From the NCBI GenBank assembly GCA_035310985.1, contig DATGDH010000029.1:1-64000 (forward strand): DNA of 64,000 nucleotides. The letters are read 5' to 3'. Numbering within the stretch: the stretch's first letter is position 1; each line of letters starts with the position of its first letter. Below are positions 49,154-57,374 of this stretch, piece by piece. The position numbers and the translations under genes are program-made. The notes beneath the pieces were generated by a model that was not told where the DNA came from, did not search any database, and worked only from the letters and a program-made list of their open reading frames with translations. This DNA is from DAHVFK01 sp035310985. GTDB taxonomy: Bacteria > Pseudomonadota > Gammaproteobacteria > Burkholderiales > SG8-39.

Positions 49154-50485
49154 CTAGGCCGGTTTGGACGCAGTCGTCGCCGCCGCCGACGGCTTTGCCT
49201 TGTGTGGCGGATGCGGATGCCAGCCCACCAGCGCGAGCATCACGAAGAAGCCGACGATGTACGCAACGGTGACGTGCCAGCCCTCGCGCAACCAGCGCCC
49301 GACCGATCTCGCCTCGGGATACATGTTGGACAGCGCCACGCCCGCACTCGAGCCGAACCAGATCATCGAGCCGCCGAACCCCACCGTGTAGGCGAGCATG
49401 CCCCAGTCGTATCCGCCCTGCTTGAGCGCGAGCGCGGTGAGCGGAATGTTGTCGAACACCGCCGAAACGAAGCCCAGGCCCATGGCGACGTGCCACGAGG
49501 CGAGCGGCAGCTTTTCCACCGGCATGAGCGAGGCGCAGGTCACCAGCGACAGCAGGAAGATGCTGCCCTTGAGCGCGTCGGGCAACAGGCTCCATTCCGG
49601 ACGCCGCAGCGCCGCGGTGACGAGGATCGCTGCCCAGACGGTAGCGCCGAGCACCGGGAAGCGGTCTCCGAGCCCTTCGACGTAGACGTTCATCGCCACG
49701 TTCGCCACGATCGCGCTGACCAGGATGAACGCGACGATGCCCACCCGCGCCCAGTCGACGCGGCCTTCGAGCTTCGCGTCCTTGATGATCGGCGAGTAGC
49801 GCTGCTGCTGCTTCGCGGCGGGGATGCCGCACACGACGAGCGCCACGGCCGCCGCAGCGTAGGCGTGCAGCACGTCGAGCGGATTCACGCCGTCGATCCA
49901 CATCATGGTGGTCGTGGTGTCCCCGACCACGCTGCCCGAGCCGCCGGCGTTGGAGGCCGCAACGATCGCCGCGAGGAAGCCGACGTGCACCTTGTGCCGG
50001 AACACGACGCGCGCCATCGCGCCTCCGATCAGCGCGGCGGCGATGTTGTCGAGGAACGACGACAGCACGAACACGATGACCAGCAGGACGAACCCGCCGC
50101 GCCAGTCGTCGGGAAGGAAGTGCGGCAGCACTGCCGGAACCTTGCTGTCTTCGAAGTGCCGCGACAGCAGCGCGAAGCCGAGCAGCAAGCCGAGCAGGTT
50201 CGTCAGGATGACCCACTCGTGCCGCATGTGCAGCGCGAGGCCGCCGAAGCCGGGCCCTTCCCTGAAGCCGGCGAATCCGAGCTTGTACAGGATGATCGCC
50301 CCGAGGCCGATAAGCGCGACCTGTAGCGTGTGATGATGGAACAGCGCGACGCCCGCGAGCGTCAGGCCGAACAGCACGAAGTCGACCGGCGCGCCGAACA
50401 TCGCGAGCGTCACGCCAATCACCAGCGCGCCGCTGAACAAACCGCGCTCGCGCGCGAGAAGGCGCAACGCCACCTGCTTGAGCAA
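49154..50485 (-). CDS. NhaD/ArsB/citrate-type permease (probable sodium/proton antiporter)
   Basis: This is a 443-residue membrane protein with about 11-12 helices of the ion transporter superfamily. It has SFLDNIAAALIGGAMARVVF and SNAGGSGSVVGDTTTTMMWI in the first half, and FDNIPLTALALKQGG and SSAGVALSN in the second half; the repeated DNI/SxG loops are ion-site hallmarks of NhaD and ArsB families. The start is a TTG at 50485 with a G-rich ribosome site; earlier codons are not membrane-protein-like. It is last in the pnt-antiporter-YbdK run. Confidence 0.82.
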   Translation of the reverse strand: MLKQVALRLLARERGLFSGALVIGVTLAMFGAPVDFVLFGLTLAGVALFHHHTLQVALIGLGAIILYKLGFAGFREGPGFGGLALHMRHEWVILTNLLGLLLGFALLSRHFEDSKVPAVLPHFLPDDWRGGFVLLVIVFVLSSFLDNIAAALIGGAMARVVFRHKVHVGFLAAIVAASNAGGSGSVVGDTTTTMMWIDGVNPLDVLHAYAAAAVALVVCGIPAAKQQQRYSPIIKDAKLEGRVDWARVGIVAFILVSAIVANVAMNVYVEGLGDRFPVLGATVWAAILVTAALRRPEWSLLPDALKGSIFLLSLVTCASLMPVEKLPLASWHVAMGLGFVSAVFDNIPLTALALKQGGYDWGMLAYTVGFGGSMIWFGSSAGVALSNMYPEARSVGRWLREGWHVTVAYIVGFFVMLALVGWHPHPPHKAKPSAAATTASKPA

Positions 50486-50547
50486 GGCATCCCCCCAGGA
50501 AGTCGGCCGGATTGTAGTGCATCCGGGCGTGCGCGTGCGTCCCGGCC

Positions 50548-51696
50548 TCAGCTGCGGTCGCGCCCTCCCGCCCATGCGGTGCTCGACTCGCGCACAACGT
50601 CCAGGAGCGAGCCCGCTTCCGCGAAGCGCGCGCGCAGCCATGCGGCATCGGAGTAGCCGCGATGCACGCCCGCGGCGAGCTCGGCGAGCGCGTCGCCCGC
50701 CCCCAGCCGCGCCGCGTGCGGCATCACCGTCCGGATCGTGTCGAGTATGTCCTCGCCGATCTTCGCCCGGCGGCGCTCGAAAGGCTCGATCAGCTCTCCC
50801 GCGCAGCCGAAGCGGCTCGCCTCGAAGCGGTTGAAGCTGTTCACCTGGTACACGGCGCGCGCCGGCTCGCGCGGCCGCTCGGCCAGGTGGTAGGCGACAA
50901 GCGCCTGCGCGTAGGCGGCGAGCAACGCCGCGCGCTCGACCGTGAGCGGCGTATCGCACACCCGGATCTCGATCGTCCCGTACTCCGGCTTCGGCCGGAT
51001 ATCCCAGTAGAAGTCCTTCATGCTCGCGACGATGCCGAAGTCGCGCATCGTGTCGTAGTACTCGAGAAATTCCGCCCAGTCGCGCACGAACGGCATGTGC
51101 CCGGCGAGCGGGAATGCGCTGATAGCGGTCAGGCGCGAACTCTGGAAGGACGTGTCCTCGCCTTGGTAGAAGGGCGAGGCGGCCGAAAGCGCGATGAAGT
51201 GGGGAACGTAGCGCGTCATCACGTGCACCAAGTACACCGCGTCGTCCCCCGTGGGACAGCCAACGTGGATGTGCTGGCCGAACACCGTGAACTGCTTGGC
51301 CAGGAACCCGTAGCGCTCGAGTATCGAGCGAAAACGCTCGGTTGGATAAATGCGTCGGTCGGCCCAGTCGTGAAAAGGGTGTGAGCCGCCGCCCGAGACG
51401 CGCAGGTTGAGCAGGCCGGCCTCCTTCACCACGATGTCGCGCATCGTCCGCAGCTCCTCGGCCAGCGTGCCATGGCGCAGGTGCACGCTGCTGTTCAGCT
51501 CGATCATGCTTTCCGTGATCTCAGGCTTGGCCGCCCCGGGAAGCCTGCGCTTGGCGAGCCTGCCGAGCAGGTCCTCCGCGTCGCGCGCCAGGTCGAGGTC
51601 GTGCGCACGCACCAGCTGCAGCTCCAGCTCGATGCCGATGCTGGCGCGCGCGGACGGCCGGAAATGCATCTCGTCCATGAGCTGCGTCTCAGACAC
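50548..51696 (-). CDS. YbdK-type carboxylate-amine ligase (GCS2 family)
   Basis: This is a 382-residue ATP-dependent ligase of the glutamate-cysteine ligase 2 family. It has SIGIELELQLV near the start, EITESMIELNSSVH, SGGGSHPFHDW, FTVFGQHIHVGC and GTIEIRVCDTPLTV, which form the ATP/metal site. Such enzymes join a carboxylate to an amine, often as gamma-glutamyl amides; the E. coli homologue YbdK is a weak glutamate-cysteine ligase. The GTG at 51696 has a strong ribosome site (GGGAGGGG) and overlaps the antiporter gene by 8 bases. Confidence 0.9.
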   Translation of the reverse strand: MSETQLMDEMHFRPSARASIGIELELQLVRAHDLDLARDAEDLLGRLAKRRLPGAAKPEITESMIELNSSVHLRHGTLAEELRTMRDIVVKEAGLLNLRVSGGGSHPFHDWADRRIYPTERFRSILERYGFLAKQFTVFGQHIHVGCPTGDDAVYLVHVMTRYVPHFIALSAASPFYQGEDTSFQSSRLTAISAFPLAGHMPFVRDWAEFLEYYDTMRDFGIVASMKDFYWDIRPKPEYGTIEIRVCDTPLTVERAALLAAYAQALVAYHLAERPREPARAVYQVNSFNRFEASRFGCAGELIEPFERRRAKIGEDILDTIRTVMPHAARLGAGDALAELAAGVHRGYSDAAWLRARFAEAGSLLDVVRESSTAWAGGRDRS

Positions 51697-52900
51697 CGCC
51701 CCTCCCGGGGTGGGCCTCACCGGCGCGCCGCAGCGCGTACTGGGTGCCCAGCGGTCCCAGCAGTTCAAGCACGACGACGGCCGACAGCACCACGCCCGAC
51801 AGCTCCTTGCCGAAGCCCGGGTAGAGCACACTCGTATCGTGCACCATCACCACGGCGAGCCCTGACATCGGCAGGAGCGCGATCGCGAGCAGGCCGGCGC
51901 CCCCCGCGCGCACGCCGGAGGGACGGCCGAACAGCAGGATGGCGAGCGCCTTGCCGAGAAAGCGCGCCACGATGAACGCGCCGACCACCAGGCCGGAAGA
52001 CCAAAGTGCGCCGAATTGCAGGCTCGCGCCCGTCAGCACGAACAGGATGACGAAAAACAGCTGCCCGCCGTAGCCGAAGCGCAGCGGCATCAGCGTGTGG
52101 CGGTAATCGAGGTTGCGCGCAAGCATTCCAAGCGTCACGAGCGTCATCACTACCGAGAGGTTCAGGCCGCGCGCCGTTCCTACCGTCAGTACTACCAAAG
52201 CGACGAGCAGCACGAACTGCCGGTCCTCGCGCTTTCCCAGCCAGCGCGAAAGCCACAACAGCAGCATGCACGCTGCGATCCCGAGGAGCGCCGAACCGCC
52301 GAACAGATACAGCGGATGGAGCAGCGCCTCGGGCCAGGTCGCCAGGTGCTCGAGGTGCAGGAAGGGCAGCAGCAGGGTAAGCGCGAGATAGGCGAGCACA
52401 CAATTGACGGCGGTGAACAGCAGCATGCGCTCGGTGATCTGGCCCTCGGCCCGCAGCTCGTGCGCGACGAGCAGCACCACCGCGGGCGAGGTCGCGGTGC
52501 CGATCGCGGCACCGCATGCCGCGAGCAGCGGCCGGAAGCCGAAGTAGTCGAGCGCGGCGTAGACGGCGATGAAGGAGAACGCGCTCTCCGCAAGCGCGGT
52601 CACTAACAGCCAGCGGTTCAGCCTGAGCCACGCGAAATCGAGCCGGAACCCGAGCTCGAACACGATCAGCCCGAGCGACAGGTCGATCAGCACGCGCAGC
52701 GTATCCAGCGCTTCGCTGCCGAGCAGGCCCGAGACCTGCGGCCCGAGCAGCACCCCAGCAAGCGCAAATCCGGTGATGCGCGGCAGGAATGCGTAGCGGT
52801 TGAGCGCTTCGCCGACAAGCAGCCCCGCGGCGAGCAGCGCACCGAAAAGCACCGGCTGCGAGAGTGCGAGCGGGAAATGCGGCAGAAAGCTCAGCTCCAT
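51689..52900 (-). CDS. CPA2-family cation/proton antiporter, membrane domain only
   Basis: This is a 403-residue monovalent cation/proton antiporter with about 12 helices. It contains LIDLSLGLIVFELGFRLDF, GAAIGTATSPAVVLLVAHEL and LFFVILFVLTGASLQFGAL. The usual C-terminal TrkA-N (RCK) regulatory domain of Kef-type K+ systems is missing; the protein stops soon after the last helix. The ATG at 52900 is the natural start. It is directly coupled to the YbdK-type ligase and follows the C26 hydrolase, so a small gamma-glutamyl molecule could regulate or feed it (inference). Confidence 0.9.
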   Translation of the reverse strand: MELSFLPHFPLALSQPVLFGALLAAGLLVGEALNRYAFLPRITGFALAGVLLGPQVSGLLGSEALDTLRVLIDLSLGLIVFELGFRLDFAWLRLNRWLLVTALAESAFSFIAVYAALDYFGFRPLLAACGAAIGTATSPAVVLLVAHELRAEGQITERMLLFTAVNCVLAYLALTLLLPFLHLEHLATWPEALLHPLYLFGGSALLGIAACMLLLWLSRWLGKREDRQFVLLVALVVLTVGTARGLNLSVVMTLVTLGMLARNLDYRHTLMPLRFGYGGQLFFVILFVLTGASLQFGALWSSGLVVGAFIVARFLGKALAILLFGRPSGVRAGGAGLLAIALLPMSGLAVVMVHDTSVLYPGFGKELSGVVLSAVVVLELLGPLGTQYALRRAGEAHPGRGGV

Positions 52901-52937
52901 TGCTTCTCCGTGGTCGGGGCCGCTGTGGCCCCCGGTG

Positions 52938-53819
52938 TCACGCGCCGCGCGCAGCGCGCAGGAACTCGTCGAGAATCGGCGCGCTGTCGAGCAGCCCGCC
53001 GTCGCCCGGAGCATGGAACTCCGGATGCCACTGCACCGCGAAGATATAGCTCTTGCCGGTGCCGCGGATCGCCTCGACTATTCTATCGGGCTCAGAGTAC
53101 GCCTCCGCCACGAGGTTGCGCCCGAGCACCTTGATCGACTGGTGGTGAATCGAATTGACGCGCGACTGCTCGACGCCCGGGAACATGCGCGCCAGCCCCG
53201 TTCCCGGCTCGATGCGCAGCGCGTGCACATTCTTGTCATGTGCGTCGGTCACGTGCGCCTGCGACCCGGGAACTTGCGTGGCGATGTCCTGGTAGAGCGT
53301 GCCGCCGAACGCGACGTTTATCAGCTGGGCGCCGCGGCAGATTCCGAGCACCGGCTTGCCGGCCTCGACGAACTCGTGCAGCAACTCGATCTCGTAGACG
53401 TCGCGCAGCCGGTCGCCCGTCCAGGCCGCGTCCTGCGGCTCCTCGCCATAGGTGAGCGGGCTGACGTCCGAGCCGCCCTGCAGCACCAGCCCGTCCAGCA
53501 CCCGGGCGTAGTCCGAGACGCGAATGTTGCTGCGGTGTAGCAGCCCGTCCTTGTCTACCGTGGGCACCATGAACACCAGCACGTCGCGCGACATCACCCA
53601 GTGCGCGACCGCGGGCTCGAGGTACTGCATGTGCTTGGCATACAGGCCCGAGGCGCCCGGCTTCGGATGCAGCAGGCGCGCGGACATGCCGATCCTCAGG
53701 GTCGCGGGCGGAAGTTTGCGCGCGAGAAAGCCGCGCAGCGCGCGCGTGCCGCCGAAGATGCCACGTCGCAACTGCGCAAAACCGATCGCCGGCAAGTCCG
53801 CCTTCCAAGCCGGGCGCAT
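52938..53819 (-). CDS. Class I glutamine amidotransferase-like hydrolase (peptidase C26)
   Basis: This is a 293-residue C26 (PuuD-like) gamma-glutamyl hydrolase. The nucleophile is in KPVLGICRGAQLINVAFGG and the His/Glu in FAVQWHPEF, with the oxyanion region VLQGGSDVSP and IHHQSIK. PuuD cuts gamma-glutamyl-GABA; here the amine is unknown. The C26 fold plus the nearby YbdK-type ligase means the genes to make and to break a gamma-glutamyl-type bond sit side by side. It begins 3 bases after the LUD gene stop. Confidence 0.92.
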   Translation of the reverse strand: MRPAWKADLPAIGFAQLRRGIFGGTRALRGFLARKLPPATLRIGMSARLLHPKPGASGLYAKHMQYLEPAVAHWVMSRDVLVFMVPTVDKDGLLHRSNIRVSDYARVLDGLVLQGGSDVSPLTYGEEPQDAAWTGDRLRDVYEIELLHEFVEAGKPVLGICRGAQLINVAFGGTLYQDIATQVPGSQAHVTDAHDKNVHALRIEPGTGLARMFPGVEQSRVNSIHHQSIKVLGRNLVAEAYSEPDRIVEAIRGTGKSYIFAVQWHPEFHAPGDGGLLDSAPILDEFLRAARGA

Positions 53820-53822
53820 GCC

Positions 53823-54473
53823 TCAACCGACCAGGATGATATGCACGCGGAACGGTCCGTGCGCGCCGAGCACAAGCGTCTGCTCGATATCCGCCGTGCG
53901 CGACGGGCCGGAAATGAAATTCACCGCGCGCGGCAGCTGGCCCTGCTCGGCGCGCAGCAGATCCCAGCCGTCCTCCATGCACGGCACGACGCGCTCCAGC
54001 GGCACGATGGCGACGTGCGTCTCGGGTAGCAGGCTGGTCGCCGCCGGCGTATCCGCGCCGGATACCATCATCAGGGTGCCGGTTTCAGCGAGGGCGCAGT
54101 ACGCGCCCGTGACGCCGAGCCGATCCTCGCCGCGGGCGGCGCGCGCCTCGAGCTCGAGCCCGGCGTCCTTCCAGTCGAGATGCGCGAGCCGCGGCCAGAC
54201 GCAGCCCGACCTTGTCAGGCGGTGAGCGTCTAGGAAACGCGCCACTGCCGCGGGCGCATCGGCGAGGGACGCGACGCGCTCGCCGGTGCTCGCCGCCGCC
54301 GCAGCGCGCGCGAGCAGCCGCGCGCCGAGGTCGTCGCTCACCTCGGGGAGCGGGCCGCGCGGATGCGCCCGCAAGTACGTGCGCTGCTCTTCGAGTTCGG
54401 CGCGCGAAGGCGCCGCGCCGCCCCTGGCCTGGCGCCGGCGGATGTCGGCGAGGATGTCTTCGCGCGATCCCAC
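53823..54473 (-). CDS. LUD-domain protein (LutC/YkgG-like)
   Basis: This is a 216-residue LUD-domain protein. It has SREDILADIRRR at the start, GVTGAYCALAETGTLMM in the middle and ISGPSRTADIEQTLVLGAHG near the end, the pattern of LutC. In lactate oxidation LutC works with the iron-sulfur proteins LutA and LutB. Neither is present here, so the role is open. The GTG at 54473 starts one base after the pntB stop, which implies the same message as the transhydrogenase. Confidence 0.9.
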   Translation of the reverse strand: MGSREDILADIRRRQARGGAAPSRAELEEQRTYLRAHPRGPLPEVSDDLGARLLARAAAAASTGERVASLADAPAAVARFLDAHRLTRSGCVWPRLAHLDWKDAGLELEARAARGEDRLGVTGAYCALAETGTLMMVSGADTPAATSLLPETHVAIVPLERVVPCMEDGWDLLRAEQGQLPRAVNFISGPSRTADIEQTLVLGAHGPFRVHIILVG

Positions 54474-54474
54474 G

Positions 54475-55878
54475 CTAGTCGAGCGCTTTGACGATGTCCT
54501 CGACCACTTTCTTCGCGTCGCCGAACACCATCATCGTCTTGTCCATGTAGAAGAGGGGATTGTCTAGCCCGGCGTAGCCCGCGGCCATGCTGCGCTTGTT
54601 TACCAGCACCGTGCGCGCCTTGGCGACCTCGAGGATCGGCATGCCGTAGATGGGGCTGCCTTTCTCGTGTGCGAGCGGATTAACAACGTCGTTCGCACCG
54701 AGCACCAGCACCACGTCGGTGTTGCCGAACTCGTTGTTGATGTCGTCCATCTCGAACACCTGGTCGTAGGGCACCTCGGCCTCGGCGAGCAGCACGTTCA
54801 TGTGGCCCGGCATGCGGCCGGCGACCGGGTGGATCGCGTAGCGCACCGACACGCCTTTCTCGATCAGCTTGTTGGCCATCTCCTTCACCGCGTGCTGCGC
54901 GCGCGCCACCGCCAGGCCGTAGCCCGGCACGATGATCACCGACTCGGCATTCGCCATGAGGAACGCCGCGTCGTCGGCCGACCCCGAGCGCACCGTCTTC
55001 TGCTCGCCGCCCGCGACCGCGCTGCCTTCCGCCGCGCCGAAGCCGCCGAGGATCACGCTGAAGAACGAGCGGTTCATCGCCTTGCACATTATGTAGGACA
55101 GGATCGCGCCCGAGGAGCCGACCAGCGAGCCGGCCACGATCAGCATCGAGTTGTTGAGCGAGAAGCCGATGCCCGCCGCCGCCCAGCCCGAGTAGCTGTT
55201 CAACATCGAGATCACCACCGGCATGTCCGCGCCGCCGATCGGGATGATGATGAGCACCCCCAGCACGAACGCGATCGCGGTCATGACCAGGAACGGTGTC
55301 CACGCCTTGTCGGGAGCGAGGAAGAACGCCACGCCGAAGCCGATCATCACGAGCGCGAGCGTCAGGTTGAGCAGGTGCTGGCCCTTGAACACCACCGGCG
55401 CCGAGGAGAACAGGCGGAACTTCTTGCCCAGGCCGGCGAGCTTGCCGAACGCTATTACCGAGCCGGAGAAGGTGATCGCGCCGACGAAGGTGCCGATGAA
55501 CAGCTCGAGGCGGTTGCCAGCGGGCAGCGGATCGTGCTCGCCGAATGCGCCCGGATTGTTGACCACCGCGGTCGCGATCAGCACCGCGGCCATGCCGACC
55601 ATGGAGTGCATCGCCGCGACCAGCTCGGGCATCTGCGTCATCTGCACGCGCCGCGCGACGATCGCGCCGACCGAGCCGCCCACCAGCATCGCGATCAGGA
55701 TCAGGTCGACCCGGCCGCGCGCGACCACGGCGAGCGTCGTGAGCACGGCGATCGACATGCCGATCACGCCGAACAGGTTGCCGCGCCGGGCGGTGGTCGG
55801 AGACGACAGCCCCTTGAGCGCCAGGATGAAGCACACCGAGGCGATCAGGTACCACAGAGTGAGCTGATTGGCGCTCAT
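54475..55878 (-). CDS. pntB: NAD(P) transhydrogenase subunit beta
   Basis: This is a 467-residue membrane subunit of proton-pumping transhydrogenase, which makes NADPH from NADH using the proton gradient. Several N-terminal helices precede the soluble NADP-binding domain III, where VIIVPGYGLAVARAQHAV, AIHPVAGRMPGHMNVLLAEA and VLVLGANDVVNP are visible. The start overlaps the pntA2 stop (ATGA). The size is standard. Confidence 0.96.
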   Translation of the reverse strand: MSANQLTLWYLIASVCFILALKGLSSPTTARRGNLFGVIGMSIAVLTTLAVVARGRVDLILIAMLVGGSVGAIVARRVQMTQMPELVAAMHSMVGMAAVLIATAVVNNPGAFGEHDPLPAGNRLELFIGTFVGAITFSGSVIAFGKLAGLGKKFRLFSSAPVVFKGQHLLNLTLALVMIGFGVAFFLAPDKAWTPFLVMTAIAFVLGVLIIIPIGGADMPVVISMLNSYSGWAAAGIGFSLNNSMLIVAGSLVGSSGAILSYIMCKAMNRSFFSVILGGFGAAEGSAVAGGEQKTVRSGSADDAAFLMANAESVIIVPGYGLAVARAQHAVKEMANKLIEKGVSVRYAIHPVAGRMPGHMNVLLAEAEVPYDQVFEMDDINNEFGNTDVVLVLGANDVVNPLAHEKGSPIYGMPILEVAKARTVLVNKRSMAAGYAGLDNPLFYMDKTMMVFGDAKKVVEDIVKALD

Positions 55879-56192
55879 TTGCCGCTCTCTTTGTTTTTGG
55901 GCTGCTTCTTCTTGAACATCTCGAGCATGCGCTGCGTGACGAGGAAGCCCCCGGCAACGTTAATCGAGGCGAGCGCCACCGCGATCACGCCGAGGATCGA
56001 GCCGAAGTCGGTCTCGGTTGGCGCCGCGGCGAGGATCGCGCCGACGATGATCACCGAGGAGATGGCGTTGGTGACGCTCATGAGCGGCGTATGCAGCGCC
56101 GGCGTCACGTTCCAGATGACGTGGTAGCCGACGAATACCGCCAGCACGAACACCACGAGATTGATGATGGTGGGATCTACGGTTCCGCTCAT
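55875..56192 (-). CDS. pntAB: NAD(P) transhydrogenase subunit alpha 2 (membrane part)
   Basis: This is a 105-residue protein with about three membrane helices: INLVVFVLAVFVGYHVIW, ISSVIIVGAILAAA and IAVALASINVAGGFLVTQRM. It is the split-off C-terminal part of the alpha subunit, found separately in many proteobacteria. It lies 1 base after pntA1 and overlaps pntB. Confidence 0.93.
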   Translation of the reverse strand: MSGTVDPTIINLVVFVLAVFVGYHVIWNVTPALHTPLMSVTNAISSVIIVGAILAAAPTETDFGSILGVIAVALASINVAGGFLVTQRMLEMFKKKQPKNKESGK

Positions 56193-56193
56193 G

Positions 56194-57315
56194 TCAGGCT
56201 CGCTTGGTGACTTCGCCGTTGCTGCATGCCAGGGTGCCCGCGACGACCTCGTCTTCGCGGTCGATCTTGAATTCGCCCGTCTTGGGATCGAGCATCAAGG
56301 CGAGGAAGTTGTACAGGTTGCGCGCGTACAGCGCCGAGGCGTCGAACGGCACGCTCGCAGGCAGGTTCGCCAAGCCGACGATCTTCACGCCGTGCTTGAG
56401 CGCGACCCGGCCGGGCTCCACGCCTTCGACGTTGCCGCCCTGCTCGACCGCCAGGTCGACGATCACCGAGCCCGGCTTCATATGCCGTACGGTGTCCTCC
56501 TTGATTAGCTTCGGCGCTGGGCGTCCGGGGATGAGCGCCGTGGTGATCAACACGTCTGACTGCAGCGCGCGCTGGTGCACGAGCTCGGCCTGGCGGCGCA
56601 TCCAGTCCGCCGGCATCGGCCGCGCGTAGCCGCCCGTTCCCTGCGCGATCTCGCGCTCCTCGTCGGTGAGATAGGGCACGTCGAGGAACTTGCCGCCGAG
56701 AGACTCGATCTGCTCCTTAACCGCTGGCCGCACGTCGGAGGCTTCGATCACCGCGCCCAGGCGTTTCGCGGTAGCGATCGCCTGCAGGCCGGCGACGCCC
56801 GCGCCGAGCACCAGCACCCGCGCGGCCTTGACGGTGCCGGCAGCGGTCATCAGCATCGGGAAGAAGCGCCCCAGCTCGGCCGCGGCGAGCACCACCGCCT
56901 TGTAGCCCGCGATGTTCGCCTGGGACGAGAGCACGTCCATCGACTGCGCGCGCGAGATGCGCGGCAGGCGCTCCATCGCGAAGCCGGTCACGCCGGACTT
57001 GGCAAGCGTCTCGAGCGCTGCCGCGTTGTACGGGTCGAGCAGTCCGATGAGGGTCGATCCGCGCTTGAGCTGGGCGACCTCCGTCTGCTGCGGCGCGCGC
57101 ACCTTGAGCACGATGTCGGCATCGTAGGCTTCCGCCGCGGAGGCGACGATCTTCGCCCCGGCGGCTTCGAAGTCCCGGTCGGGGATGCTCGAGCCGCTGC
57201 CGGCGCCCGCCTGCACCCGGACCTCGTTCTTGGCGGCGAATTTCTTGACGGTCTCGGGGGTCGCGGCGACACGCGTCTCGCCCGCGAGGGTCTCGGCGGG
57301 GACGCCGATTCTCAT
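56194..57315 (-). CDS. pntAA: NAD(P) transhydrogenase subunit alpha 1 (NAD-binding part)
   Basis: This is a 373-residue soluble domain I related to alanine dehydrogenase. It starts IGVPAETLAGETRVAATPE, and the NAD-binding motif is VLGAGVAGLQAIATAKRLGA, with further pieces VIVDLAVEQGGN and RDLYNFLALML-like text (ARNLYNFLALMLD). It is the first gene of the eight-gene leftward run; the 60 bases upstream carry its likely promoter, but no clear boxes are seen. Confidence 0.95.
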   Translation of the reverse strand: MRIGVPAETLAGETRVAATPETVKKFAAKNEVRVQAGAGSGSSIPDRDFEAAGAKIVASAAEAYDADIVLKVRAPQQTEVAQLKRGSTLIGLLDPYNAAALETLAKSGVTGFAMERLPRISRAQSMDVLSSQANIAGYKAVVLAAAELGRFFPMLMTAAGTVKAARVLVLGAGVAGLQAIATAKRLGAVIEASDVRPAVKEQIESLGGKFLDVPYLTDEEREIAQGTGGYARPMPADWMRRQAELVHQRALQSDVLITTALIPGRPAPKLIKEDTVRHMKPGSVIVDLAVEQGGNVEGVEPGRVALKHGVKIVGLANLPASVPFDASALYARNLYNFLALMLDPKTGEFKIDREDEVVAGTLACSNGEVTKRA

Positions 57316-57374
57316 GGCCTGGTTCTCCCTAGTTCGAGAACGCGGATTCTACCCGGTACCCGGTCCGATTACCC

